Below are positions 31,978 through 41,147 of a stretch of 59,062 nucleotides of DNA, one piece after another (position 1 is the stretch's first letter; the number at the start of each line of letters is the position of its first letter). The notes under the pieces are model-generated. The model saw only the letters and a program-made list of their open reading frames with translations. It ran no database searches and had not been told where the DNA came from. A program made the translations under genes and the position numbers. This stretch comes from a virus, in the IMG/VR virus record IMGVR_UViG_3300023179_007765, positions 1 through 59,062 of that record; one strand, 5' to 3'.

Positions 31978-32528
31978 AGCATCCACGCACCCTGATCCGT
32001 GAGGTGGTCGCCGCGCGACTCATTGAGTCTTTGCCCAAGGTGGATACACGCATCACGCCGGCACGCATCAGCATCCACCGCAGCACCCCGCTGTTTGCCG
32101 GCAAGTTGCCGGCCATCCTGATCTACACGCGCGATGAGCGCATCGAGGATCAGCCCAACGCCGATCCGGGACTGCGCTATCGGAAGCTCGAACTGTCGGT
32201 GGAAATCATCGCCAGTGGTGACGCCGCTGCCGAAGAGGCCGATGTGCTGGCCCAGGCGGTGGAAGCCATCCTCGATGCCGATGAGACTTTGGGACTGCTG
32301 GTCGAAGGCACGCGCCTGACCCGCACCGAGGTGGATCAAGGCGGTGAGGGTGATACGCCGGTGCTGGCCGCTCGCCTGTCGTTCGAAGTCAGCTACTGGA
32401 CCAAGCCTGTGATCGATGACGGGGTGTTGCCGCTGCAGGTGCTGGTCAGCTGGGTGCCGGAGATTGGCACTGGCCATGAGCACAGCTATCAGCCGGTTGG
32501 CACGCACTACCGGGAGCCGAGTTCATGA
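31974..32528 (+). CDS. Tail completion-like protein (gpU/minor tail type)
   Basis: 184 residues. RTLIREVVAARLIESLPKVD, then SIHRSTPLFAGKLPAILIYT and RLSFEVSYWTK give the form of phage neck/tail terminator proteins: an N-terminal helix followed by a mixed alpha/beta core. It lies between the connector and the baseplate genes. It overlaps both neighbours by 4 bases. Confidence 0.65.
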   Translation: MKHPRTLIREVVAARLIESLPKVDTRITPARISIHRSTPLFAGKLPAILIYTRDERIEDQPNADPGLRYRKLELSVEIIASGDAAAEEADVLAQAVEAILDADETLGLLVEGTRLTRTEVDQGGEGDTPVLAARLSFEVSYWTKPVIDDGVLPLQVLVSWVPEIGTGHEHSYQPVGTHYREPSS

Positions 32529-33001
32529 GCGAGCGCAACCTGCATCAGGACATGACCGAGGCCGAGCGGCGCATCAGCAATGTGGCACTCATGGGCCAGA
32601 TAGTGGCGCTCGATACAACTCGTGCCCGTGTGCGGGTGCAGGCCGGTCCCATCACCACGGGTTGGCTGCCCTTTGCGACGGTGCGTGCTGGTCAGGATCG
32701 GACCTGGCATCCGCCGGAGCCAGGGGAGCAGGTGCTGCTCGTTGCTCCTGGTGGCGATCTCAACCAAGCGGTGGTGGTCGGCTCGATCTACCGGGCAGAC
32801 CATCCTGCTCCGGCCGATTCGGCAGACGTCTCGCGCACGCGGTTCTTGGACGGGGCGGTGATGGAGTACGACCGGGCGCAGCACCACTGGCGCTTGGCCG
32901 TGCCAGCGGGCGGCAGGATCGTGCTGGAGATTGGCCCGACGCGATTGGAGCTCAGCGATCAGGGTGCCCGGCTGACTGCACCCCGGATTGATCTGAACTG
33001 A
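32525..33001 (+). CDS. Baseplate spike protein, P2 gpV-like
   Basis: 158 residues. OB-fold segment ALMGQIVALDTTRARVRVQA, then EPGEQVLLVAPGGDLNQAVV, then a C-terminal beta helix-like end (IVLEIGPTRLELSDQGARL). It forms the trimeric membrane-piercing spike hub and precedes the PAAR tip gene. Confidence 0.88.
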   Translation: MSERNLHQDMTEAERRISNVALMGQIVALDTTRARVRVQAGPITTGWLPFATVRAGQDRTWHPPEPGEQVLLVAPGGDLNQAVVVGSIYRADHPAPADSADVSRTRFLDGAVMEYDRAQHHWRLAVPAGGRIVLEIGPTRLELSDQGARLTAPRIDLN

Positions 33002-33012
33002 AGGAGGTCGCC

Positions 33013-33297
33013 ATGCCCGCCGTCACTCGTCTCGGTGATCAATGCACCGGCCACGGCTGTTTCCCGGCACGCCCGAGTACCTCCGCTGCCGCCTCGGTGT
33101 TCATCAATGGCATCGCGGTGCATCGGGTGGGGGATGCCTGGGCCACGCACTGCTGTGGTCCCGCCTGTCACGCCAGCGTGCTGGCGGAGGGCAGTTCCAG
33201 TGTGTTTGCCGAAGGTCATGCCGTCGGGCGCATCGGCGATCCGGTGGCCTGTGGTTCGAGCGTGGCCGAAGGGTCACCCAATGTCTATGCAGGGTAA
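33013..33297 (+). CDS. PAAR-domain spike tip protein
   Basis: 94 residues. A complete PAAR domain: MPAVTRLGDQCTGHGCFP, then VFINGIAVHRVGDAWATH and SSSVFAEGHAVGRIGDPVAC. His and Cys residues suit metal binding at the tip. It sharpens the spike formed by the gpV-like protein; it is standard in contractile systems. Confidence 0.93.
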   Translation: MPAVTRLGDQCTGHGCFPARPSTSAAASVFINGIAVHRVGDAWATHCCGPACHASVLAEGSSSVFAEGHAVGRIGDPVACGSSVAEGSPNVYAG

Positions 33298-33303
33298 TCA
33301 GCG

Positions 33304-33639
33304 ATGCTCGGACTCAACGCCCAAACCGGCCAGCCCCTGGCTGGCATCGACCACCTGCGCCAGAGCATCCGCGACATCCTGACCACCCGCATCGGTACCC
33401 GCGTGATGCGACGTGACTATGGCTCGCGCCTGCCCACGCTGGTCGACAACCCCATGACCCCGAGGCTTGCCATGGATCTGTACTCGGCCACCGCCGAGGC
33501 CCTGGCGCGCTGGGAGCCGCGTTTCAAGCTCACCCGCGTTCGCATCGCCAGGGCAGAAGTCGGGCAAGTCGTGCTCGATCTGGAAGGTATCTACCTGCCT
33601 GATGGCCAGGCCACGGTGCTCACCGCAGTGGAGGTGTGA
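33304..33639 (+). CDS. Baseplate protein, P2 gpW / T4 gp25-like
   Basis: 111 residues. HLRQSIRDILTTRIGTRVMR, then YGSRLPTLVDNPM and VRIARAEVGQVVLDLEGIYL match gp25-like wedge proteins, including the conserved DYGSRL segment. It nucleates sheath assembly at the baseplate. Confidence 0.92.
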   Translation: MLGLNAQTGQPLAGIDHLRQSIRDILTTRIGTRVMRRDYGSRLPTLVDNPMTPRLAMDLYSATAEALARWEPRFKLTRVRIARAEVGQVVLDLEGIYLPDGQATVLTAVEV

Positions 33640-34482
33640 ATGACGACGCTCAGCGATTTGGCGAGTCTGCCGACCCCGGCGGTGATCGAAACCCTGTCCT
33701 TCGAGACGATCTTCACGGAACTGCAGACCGAGTTTCAATCTCGCTACCCGGACTACTCGGCCCTCTTGGCCTCGGACCCGGCCGTCAAGCTCCTGGAGGT
33801 CGCGGCTTACCGGGAGGTCCTGCTCAGAAACCGCGTCAACGCAGCGGCCAAAGCTTCCCTCCTGGCCTTTGCCACCGGCAGCGATCTCGACCACCTGGCT
33901 GCTTTCTACGGCGTGACGCGCTTGATGGATGAGACCGATGAGGCGCTGCGCTTGCGCACCCGCCAACGCATCATCGGCTTTGCCAATGCGGGCGGTGCAG
34001 CGCACTACCGCTACTGGGCGCTCTCGGCATCCCCTGAGGTGGCCGATGTCGAGGTCGACAGCCCGGAACCCGGGCGTGTGCGCATCAGCGTGCTCGCCAA
34101 GGGTGAAGCAGATACCGTCCCGGATGCGGTGCTCGATGCCGTGCGCGCCGTGGTGTTGCGCGACGACATCCGGGTGCTGACCGACACCGTCGAGGTGGTG
34201 CCGGCCGAACTCATTCCCGTCACGGTGACCGCCCGGATCTGGCTCTATCCCGACACACCGATGGCCGCCTTCGACGCCATCGGGGCACGTTTCAAGGAAG
34301 CATTGGCTGCGCAGTCGGGCCTGGGCTGGGATCTGACGCCCTCCTGGGTGATTGGCGAGCTGCAGCGTCCCGGCGTGCAAAAGGTCGAGTTGCTCGCGCC
34401 GACGACCGACATTCGCGCCAACGCCAACCAGGCGGTGCGCCTGATCCATCTGAATCTGGAATTTTCGGGGCGGGATCGATAG
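33640..34482 (+). CDS. Baseplate protein, P2 gpJ-like
   Basis: 280 residues. Typical N-terminal EILTELQTEF-like start (ETIFTELQTEFQSRYPDYSAL, in part), EVAAYREVLLRNRVNAAAKA and FATGSDLDHLAAFYGV, then a GRVRISVLAKG strand. These are strong gpJ family signatures. It forms the outer baseplate wedge with gpI. It starts directly on the stop of the gpW-like gene. Confidence 0.93.
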   Translation: MTTLSDLASLPTPAVIETLSFETIFTELQTEFQSRYPDYSALLASDPAVKLLEVAAYREVLLRNRVNAAAKASLLAFATGSDLDHLAAFYGVTRLMDETDEALRLRTRQRIIGFANAGGAAHYRYWALSASPEVADVEVDSPEPGRVRISVLAKGEADTVPDAVLDAVRAVVLRDDIRVLTDTVEVVPAELIPVTVTARIWLYPDTPMAAFDAIGARFKEALAAQSGLGWDLTPSWVIGELQRPGVQKVELLAPTTDIRANANQAVRLIHLNLEFSGRDR

Positions 34483-34524
34483 CGCTTCGCGCCTTCCCTT
34501 TTCTCCCCCTGCGCTGGAGGGCAC

Positions 34525-36099
34525 ATGACTTCTGAACATATGCTGCCCGCCAATGCCACACCGCTGGAGCAGGCGCTCTCGCTGGCGACCGACCCGCTGG
34601 CCCGGCTGGCACTGCCGGCAGATGCCATCCGCCAGTTCAAGACCGATCCGTCTGAGCCGCTGCTGCCCTGGCTGATCTGGGAATTCGGCCTGGGTGAATT
34701 GTTGCCCTATTTGCCGGAGCCGCGCCGCGCCATCGCCGAGGGCATCCTCTGGCAGCGGCTGCGTGGTACACCGGCCGCACTGGCGACCGCCTTGTCCTGG
34801 ATCGGGATGCGCGCCACGGTCGAGCAGGAACCGCCTGGTGTTCACTTTGCCGAGTTTCAACTCGATCCGGGACAAGTGCTCGACAGCGACACAGAGATTG
34901 CCAACCTGATCGCCATCGCCCGCCTGTCGGCACCGGCCCGCAGTCGGCTCTCACGCATCTATCACGGCCATGACCTGCGTCGCGTCGTGCTCGATGAGAG
35001 TCGGCTGGGCGATGCGTTGCTGTCCGATCACAGCGGCGTTTTCTGGCGAGACGGGCGCACCAAGTTATCGTTTGGGCGAGGCTTCGCGCAGCACGCGCTG
35101 GCATCCGGACAACAGATCGCGCCGAACCGTGAGGCCGTGCGCTTTGCCGTGGCACGCTTGATCGACCGGTATTTGCTCGACTTCTCGGCCCTGGGCGATC
35201 CTGGTCACACGCCCAACGAGGAGATCCTGCACTCGCATCTGTTCACGCTGGCCAATGCGCTGGGCGTGCCAGATGCGACCACCTTGCTGCCCGAACGCCG
35301 ATTTGCACGGGCGATGGTGGTGCTGTCTGACAGCACGCCCTTGGGCGATCTCAATGCCAACCTGCCGCGCTTTACCTGGCAAGAGGTGGGGCAGGCGATC
35401 ACCCTGGGGGGCAGTGACAAGCTGTCCGCGACGCCGCACCGGCTGATTCGTGTCGAAGTCCTGGAGCGATTTGCTCGGGGCCATCCGGGCGACCTGGTCG
35501 TGCCAACCTTGAGTCTGCTGGCCCACCGCGACCATCTCGCTGTTCACCGTGTCCAGGCCCGCGCCGATCAGTCGCTGGGGATGTGGGCCTTGGGCGAGTC
35601 CGTACCCAGCCTCGACCGGGGCTTTGTGCAGCGTGATCACACCCGAGGCAACTTGGGCCTGCCCGATGCCGCTGGCTGGCGGCCACGCCTGTACCAGAGG
35701 GCGCAGGTGGTGCTCAGTGAAGTCATTTTGGGCGAGGTCAATACCCGCACGCCCCGGCGAGCACTGTTGCGCACCCGGCCGCTGCCCACCCTGGGCGATC
35801 TCACCTTGGGTGATGTGGCCGAGGTCGAGTGGCGAACGCTGACCGAGATGCACATCGTCGTCTCCGGCTTCACCGATGTGACGCCTTACGGGTTTGAGGA
35901 AACACCCTCCAACCTGCAGCGCCTGCTCACCCGCACCACCGAGCGCAACACCGGAGCACTCGTCGCGCCATCGCGTGTTGCCGTGGCCAGTCACCAAGCC
36001 GGCTGGCAGGGCCAGACCTGGACCGGTGTGCGCTGGCCATCTTCAACCTGGACCGACACCCGCGAGCTGATCGGCGCGACCCATCAGACGCTGAACTGA
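34525..36099 (+). CDS. Baseplate/tail protein, gpI-like N-terminus with long extension
   Basis: 524 residues. The first 120 residues are gpI-like: LPANATPLEQALSLATDPLA, then PWLIWEFGLGELLPYLPEPR, and GTPAALATALSWIGMRATVE. P2 gpI is about 180 residues; this protein has 340 more, mostly beta-rich with repeats of LxDxxLG-type motifs (LSDSTPLGDLNANLPRF, VVLSEVILGEVNTR, TLGDLTLGDVAEVEW). The extension may form a fibre attachment or shaft. Confidence 0.85.
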   Translation: MTSEHMLPANATPLEQALSLATDPLARLALPADAIRQFKTDPSEPLLPWLIWEFGLGELLPYLPEPRRAIAEGILWQRLRGTPAALATALSWIGMRATVEQEPPGVHFAEFQLDPGQVLDSDTEIANLIAIARLSAPARSRLSRIYHGHDLRRVVLDESRLGDALLSDHSGVFWRDGRTKLSFGRGFAQHALASGQQIAPNREAVRFAVARLIDRYLLDFSALGDPGHTPNEEILHSHLFTLANALGVPDATTLLPERRFARAMVVLSDSTPLGDLNANLPRFTWQEVGQAITLGGSDKLSATPHRLIRVEVLERFARGHPGDLVVPTLSLLAHRDHLAVHRVQARADQSLGMWALGESVPSLDRGFVQRDHTRGNLGLPDAAGWRPRLYQRAQVVLSEVILGEVNTRTPRRALLRTRPLPTLGDLTLGDVAEVEWRTLTEMHIVVSGFTDVTPYGFEETPSNLQRLLTRTTERNTGALVAPSRVAVASHQAGWQGQTWTGVRWPSSTWTDTRELIGATHQTLN

Positions 36100-36161
36100 T
36101 TCGGCGGCGCACCGAGCGCTGCTGCTTTGCATTTCTCCCTCATTCAATTTTGGAGCACCCG

Positions 36162-36854
36162 ATGGCCATCCTGACTGCCAGCGGTCGCGCTGCGCTTGCC
36201 GCCGCGATCAAAGAACAAACCCTGCACCTCGCCCTGGGCGAGGGCGATCCGCTGTGGGACACCACCAAGGCGATCAGCACACCTTTTGATGAAACCGGGG
36301 TGATCGAGCTGGGCTTTACGCACCTGGCCGACATCCGTGTCACCTCGCTGGATGACCAGACCGAGTACGCGCTCGACATCGACTACAGCGCCAATGCCCG
36401 CGAGGGCGTGATCCGCCGTCTGCCGGCCAGCAATATCCCGGAAGGTGGTGACGTCACGGTCCACTTCAAGGTTTCGCACCCGCCCGAGTCCATCGGCCAG
36501 ACGGCGCTGCTGCGCGAAGTCGGCCGCCGGGTGGTGGACGAGGTGCATTTCGTTGCTGCCGACCCTGAGGGCGAGATCGTGGTGCCGACCGGACGCTACC
36601 GGCTGGTCACCGACCCCACAAACCACCTGTTTATCCGCGTGCGCTTCGACTTCGAGGATGCCGCCACCAGCGTGGTGCGCGAGCAAGGCCTCTTCGTTGG
36701 CACCCAGACCGATCCTCAATTGCCCGATGGGCAGAAATTCTTCGTGCCGAGCCAAGTCGTTGAGCCCGGCATCCTCCTCGTGCTGCAGAACTCGGTGCCC
36801 ATCGTGCGCCAACCCTCGACGCGCGAGACCTTCGAATTCGTTGTCACTTTCTAA
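36162..36854 (+). CDS. Tail fibre/collar-like protein
   Basis: 230 residues from ATG 36162 behind TTTTGGAG. MAILTASGRAALAAAIKEQT followed by LHLALGEGDPLWD recalls the N-terminal tail-collar (DUF3751) form of P2 gpH-like fibres. It is then beta-rich (VIRRLPASNIPEGGDVTVHF). It probably links the baseplate to the fibre proteins that follow. Confidence 0.75.
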   Translation: MAILTASGRAALAAAIKEQTLHLALGEGDPLWDTTKAISTPFDETGVIELGFTHLADIRVTSLDDQTEYALDIDYSANAREGVIRRLPASNIPEGGDVTVHFKVSHPPESIGQTALLREVGRRVVDEVHFVAADPEGEIVVPTGRYRLVTDPTNHLFIRVRFDFEDAATSVVREQGLFVGTQTDPQLPDGQKFFVPSQVVEPGILLVLQNSVPIVRQPSTRETFEFVVTF

Positions 36855-36869
36855 TCCGCGAGGCCACCC

Positions 36870-39800
36870 ATGATCGAGCGTTACTACAACCTGTTTGACC
36901 CGGCCAAGCACTACACCCAGCTCTTGTTCCGTGCCGGCGATGGCCTGCAGTCCCGAGAGCTCAACGAGATCCAGACGACCCTGATCCACCGCCTGCAGGG
37001 TGTGGCCGATGCCTTGCTCAAGGACGGCGACATCGTCAGCGGCGCCAATCTGCAGATCGATGCCGAGACCGGTTTGGTCACACTTGAGGCCGGTCGCGTC
37101 TATCTGCGTGGCGCGGTGCGCGAAGTGCCGGCGGCTACCTTCACCGTACCGGTCGATGGCCGCGTGGCCGTGGGTGTGCGCTTCACCACCCGCACTGTCA
37201 CCGAACTCGAAGATCCCAACCTGCGCGAACCCGCCGTCGGCGTGCGCAACTACCAGGAGCCGGGTGCCGGGCGTCTGCAAGAGACCCTCGCTTGGGGCTG
37301 GGAAGGTGCGGGCACCAGTGACGGTCAGCCCGGAGATTTCCACGCCGTCTACGCGCTGGACAACGGCATCCTCGAGAACCGCCGCCAGCCGCCCGTGCTC
37401 GATGGCGTGATTGCCAGCTTGGCGCGCTACGACTATGACGCCAACGGCCACTACGTGACCGAAGGGCTGGGGGTGCGTTTCCTCTCCCAGGATAGCGACA
37501 GCCAGGAGCACCTCTTTTCGGTGGCGGAGGGCCGCGCCAACATCGATGGTTTCAAGGTCGAGCGCAGCCAGTCGCAACGGTTGCGTCTGCCCATCGATCC
37601 CGATCTGCAGCGCGTGTCGTCGGAACCGCAGGTGTTCAACGATTCGGGCAATGGCTCGATGGTCGTCACGATCAACCGCCCGCCGCTCGCGCAGGTGCTC
37701 GACATCAAGGTCACGCAGCAGAAGACCGAGACGGTGGTCCATGGCGCCTTCACTGGCAGCCGCGATGTCTTGACCGAACCGACAGTGGTGGCCGTGCTCA
37801 CTATCCAGCAAGGTGCCACCACCTACTCCCAAGGCACCGACTACAAGGTCGTCGGGGATGAGATCGACTGGTCACCCGGTGGCGCGGAACCTGCCCCGGG
37901 ATCGAGCTACCTGGTCACCTATCAGTACATCGCCAGCATCACGCCGACCGATTTGACCGACAGCGGCTTCAAGGTGAGCGGGGTGGTGCAGGGCTCCACG
38001 ATGTACATCGACTACCAGTGGAAGCTGCCGCGCGTCGATGTGCTGGCACTCACCGCTGATGGCCAGGTCGAGCGCATCAAGGGCATCAGCCAGGTACGCA
38101 ATCCCGTCGCCCCCACGGTACCGGCCTCGCGTCTGGCGCTGGCCGAGATTGCCTACGACTGGCGCAGCGGTTCGGAACCCGCTGTGCGCAATGTGGCGAT
38201 CCGCACCATCAAGGTCTCGGAACTCACCGCGATGCAGCGCCAGATCGCCGACCTCTACGACCTGATGGCCTTGGAGCGCCTGCGCGTGGATGCCAACATC
38301 CGCGAGCCGGCCGCCAAGAAGGGCCTCTTCGTCGACAACTTTCTGGATGACGACCTGCGCGATCAGGGTGCAGCGCAGACCGGCGCCATTGTGGCCGGGG
38401 TGCTGACGCTGCCAATCACGGCATCTGCCCAGCACGCCAAGGACAACGGCAATGCACTGCTGACCCTGGACTACACCCTGACCCCGGTGATCGAGCAACT
38501 GTCCCGCACCGGATCGATGAAGATCAATCCGTATCAGGCCTTCGAGCCGGTACCGGCCCGGGTCACGCTCAATCCCGCTGTGGACCAGTTCACGGTGACC
38601 AACACCACCTGGGCGTCGGATGTCACTGAGCGTCTGATCACCGGCAGCGGTGTGCTCGAACAGGTGGTCGAGACCCGACGCTCGGAGCAGGTGCTGGCAT
38701 CTTCTTCGGAGGAGGCCCAGTTCTTGCGCAGCCTCAACGTCGCCTATCGGGTGGAGGGGTTTGGCCCGAGTGAAGCGTTGGCCTCTTTGCGTTTCGACGG
38801 CATCGGGATCAGCCAGCCAGCCGGCACAGCAGCCAATGCCTCGGGCCTGCTCACAGGCAGCTTCCAGATCCCGCAGGCCATCCCCGCTGGTGCCAAGCTG
38901 GTGGAATTCCTGGGTGCCGGCGGCAGCTACGGCTCGGCGACTTATGTCGGGCGAGGCCAGATCGTTACCGAAACGCGCCGACGCATTCTGACCACGGTGG
39001 TGCGCCGTTGGGACCCGCTGGCGCAGACCTTCACGCTGCCCGAGCGCCGCATCATCGGTGGCTTGGAGTTGTGGTTCACCACCAAGGGTGGCTCTGCTCC
39101 AGTGATCGTGCAGATCCGTGAAACGCAGGTCGGCATCCCGACCACCACGGTGCTGACGGAAGGTCGCCTGGCGGCTGCGGACATCAAGACCGATGGCAAC
39201 CCGACCCGGATCACGCTCGACCCGGTGGCACTCGAGGCCAACCGCGAGTACGCCATCGTGGTGCTCACCGACGATGCGAACCACGCCGTGTCGGTCGCGG
39301 AACTCGGCAAGTACGATCCGCGCACCGGTTGGGTGACGGCTCAGCCTTACCAGATCGGGGTGCTGCTCTCGTCCTCCAACGGCATCACTTGGACGCCGCA
39401 CCAGACGCAGGACCTGACGTTTCGGCTGCTGGGCTGCCGGTTTTCGCAGACGAGCAAGACGGTCTCGCTGGGCCAGTACACCGTGACCAACCTGTCGGAC
39501 GTGATGGCACTTGCGGGTGTCGAGCGCCCGGCCGCCGGCACCGATGTCCAGTTTCTGGCGACCGACGCCCAGGGGCGGATCTACACCTTGTCGGAAGACC
39601 AGGGGTTGGCCTTGGGCGAGAAGCTCTCGGGCAACCTGGCCGTTTCGGCCAAGCTCACGGGAACGGAAGCGGCCAGTCCGATCCTCTACCCGGGCACGCA
39701 GCTGGTGTTCGGCACGCTGGAGGCCGCTGGCGACTACCTGTCGCGTGCGATTCCGGCCGCCGCCACCTTCAACGTGGCAGTGACCTTCGATGCCCTGACA

Positions 39801-40031
39801 CCAGGGACCTCGAGTGTCTCGGTGCAGGCGGAGTCCGGCACGTCGGGCAGTTTCCAGGCGCTGTCCTTGTCTTCAGGCGTGGAGGTCGGCAACGGCTGGG
39901 TGGAGCGTACCTACAAGGCCACGAGCCTCGTCGGCGTCGGTGCCGACCGCACCACGCGCGTGAAGCTGGCGTTGTCCGGCTCACCGCAGCACCGGCCCTT
40001 CGTGCGCAACCTGCGCGTCATCGTCACCTGA
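36870..40031 (+). CDS. DUF4815 large tail protein
   Basis: 1053 residues. The N-terminus (MIERYYNLFDPAKHYTQLLF, then GLQSRELNEIQTTLIHRL and DGDIVSGANLQI) is the DUF4815 signature seen in contractile-tailed phages and prophages. The rest is beta-rich, with a mid-region carrying LYDLMALERLRVDANI. It likely forms a structural part of the fibre or baseplate periphery. Confidence 0.88.
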   Translation: MIERYYNLFDPAKHYTQLLFRAGDGLQSRELNEIQTTLIHRLQGVADALLKDGDIVSGANLQIDAETGLVTLEAGRVYLRGAVREVPAATFTVPVDGRVAVGVRFTTRTVTELEDPNLREPAVGVRNYQEPGAGRLQETLAWGWEGAGTSDGQPGDFHAVYALDNGILENRRQPPVLDGVIASLARYDYDANGHYVTEGLGVRFLSQDSDSQEHLFSVAEGRANIDGFKVERSQSQRLRLPIDPDLQRVSSEPQVFNDSGNGSMVVTINRPPLAQVLDIKVTQQKTETVVHGAFTGSRDVLTEPTVVAVLTIQQGATTYSQGTDYKVVGDEIDWSPGGAEPAPGSSYLVTYQYIASITPTDLTDSGFKVSGVVQGSTMYIDYQWKLPRVDVLALTADGQVERIKGISQVRNPVAPTVPASRLALAEIAYDWRSGSEPAVRNVAIRTIKVSELTAMQRQIADLYDLMALERLRVDANIREPAAKKGLFVDNFLDDDLRDQGAAQTGAIVAGVLTLPITASAQHAKDNGNALLTLDYTLTPVIEQLSRTGSMKINPYQAFEPVPARVTLNPAVDQFTVTNTTWASDVTERLITGSGVLEQVVETRRSEQVLASSSEEAQFLRSLNVAYRVEGFGPSEALASLRFDGIGISQPAGTAANASGLLTGSFQIPQAIPAGAKLVEFLGAGGSYGSATYVGRGQIVTETRRRILTTVVRRWDPLAQTFTLPERRIIGGLELWFTTKGGSAPVIVQIRETQVGIPTTTVLTEGRLAAADIKTDGNPTRITLDPVALEANREYAIVVLTDDANHAVSVAELGKYDPRTGWVTAQPYQIGVLLSSSNGITWTPHQTQDLTFRLLGCRFSQTSKTVSLGQYTVTNLSDVMALAGVERPAAGTDVQFLATDAQGRIYTLSEDQGLALGEKLSGNLAVSAKLTGTEAASPILYPGTQLVFGTLEAAGDYLSRAIPAAATFNVAVTFDALTPGTSSVSVQAESGTSGSFQALSLSSGVEVGNGWVERTYKATSLVGVGADRTTRVKLALSGSPQHRPFVRNLRVIVT

Positions 40032-40043
40032 TGGGAGTGAGCG

Positions 40044-40250
40044 ATGACCCAGGAGCGCACGCCGCGCGGCTATCCGCTGCCGCATCCCGAGCACCTGCTG
40101 TCTGAAGACGTTCTGAACCTGCGTGAGGCCCTCACCCGCATCGATGCGGATGTGGCCGTGCAGGAGGCGTCCACCCAGCAGGGGCAAGACCAACTCACCG
40201 AACGGCTGCACCGCCAGCACCTGCGGGTGTTTCACCAGTTCGGCTTTTAA
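40044..40250 (+). CDS. Small tail protein following DUF4815
   Basis: 68 residues, start at ATG 40044 (MTQERTPRGYPLPHPEHLLS). Mostly helical (EDVLNLREALTRIDADVAVQ) with a basic, His-rich end. It resembles the small trimerising N-terminal parts of tail fibres. No specific family recognised. Confidence 0.65.
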   Translation: MTQERTPRGYPLPHPEHLLSEDVLNLREALTRIDADVAVQEASTQQGQDQLTERLHRQHLRVFHQFGF

Positions 40251-40262
40251 GGAGTACACCCC

Positions 40263-40823
40263 ATGGCCAAAGACCCCTTGCTGCGCGATGCGGTGCGCGC
40301 GATCAAAGCCAAGATCGAAACCGCTGCCGAGATCGCCACACCCGAAGAACTCGCGTACCTCGGCACTGCCATTGACCGCATTGGTGGTCGAGCCACCGTC
40401 CTCGAGGTCGAGGAGATGGGCGACATCAAGATGGCGGAGATGTCGGCGCACGCCAACGAAGTGGAGACAGCGACGCTCGACACCATTGCCACGGCCGCTG
40501 ACGTGGCCATTGCCAACGTCACGGCGACCAAGACAGCGGCCGAGACCGCGATCACCGCCACCAAGACGGCAGCGGAATCCTCGGTCACCCAGACCAAGAA
40601 CGCGGCCTTGGCCGTGATGGCACAGACCGAGACCAGCACGGTGGCGACCGTCAATGCAGCCGCCCAGACCGCCATCCAGCAAGCCGCCAGTAGCCGCGAC
40701 CAGGCAATTGCCGCGACCCAAGCTGCTACCGATGCGGCCGTGGCCACGGCGCAAGCCGCCGCCAACAGCGTCACTCAGCAACTGGTGCTGGGGCGCAAGA
40801 CCTTCTTCCTTGCCCAACTCTAA
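40263..40823 (+). CDS. Ala-rich coiled-coil tail fibre protein
   Basis: 186 residues. A small N-terminal domain (DPLLRDAVRAIKAKIETAAE) is followed by about 110 residues of Ala/Thr/Lys helix (ATKTAAETAITATKTAAESS, ending AATDAAVATAQAAANSVTQQ), a long trimeric coiled coil typical of phage fibre shafts. It ends LVLGRKTFFLAQL. It forms the shaft for the tip proteins at 40836 and 41147. Confidence 0.75.
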   Translation: MAKDPLLRDAVRAIKAKIETAAEIATPEELAYLGTAIDRIGGRATVLEVEEMGDIKMAEMSAHANEVETATLDTIATAADVAIANVTATKTAAETAITATKTAAESSVTQTKNAALAVMAQTETSTVATVNAAAQTAIQQAASSRDQAIAATQAATDAAVATAQAAANSVTQQLVLGRKTFFLAQL

Positions 40824-40835
40824 GGAGCCCCCTCG

Positions 40836-41147
40836 ATGTCCATTCTGGGAACGGCGCTGCCAGCCGCCAATACGCTGGCGACCCTTTACGAAGTACCGAC
40901 CGGCCGTCGCGCGGTGGTCAATGTCGCTGCCTGCAACAAAGGCACGGCGGCGGCCAAGGTGCGCGTGGCGCTCACCGCATCGGCCACGCCGGCCGAGAGC
41001 GAATTCATCGAATTTGATGTGAGCCTGGCGGCGACCGAGGTGCTGGAGCGAACAGCGCTCTCGTTGGCTGCGGGGCAGAAGATCGTGGTGCAGGCCAGCG
41101 CCGCCACGGTCAGCTTCAACGCCTGGGGCATCGAGGAGGTGGCGTAA
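40836..41147 (+). CDS. Small beta-rich tail fibre-associated protein
   Basis: 103 residues. SILGTALPAANTLATLYEVP, then RRAVVNVAACNKGTAAAKVR and AGQKIVVQASAATVSFNAWG indicate a compact beta sandwich. Such proteins are frequent next to fibre genes as caps or adaptors. The stop overlaps the start of the 41147 gene by one base (TAATG). Confidence 0.72.
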   Translation: MSILGTALPAANTLATLYEVPTGRRAVVNVAACNKGTAAAKVRVALTASATPAESEFIEFDVSLAATEVLERTALSLAAGQKIVVQASAATVSFNAWGIEEVA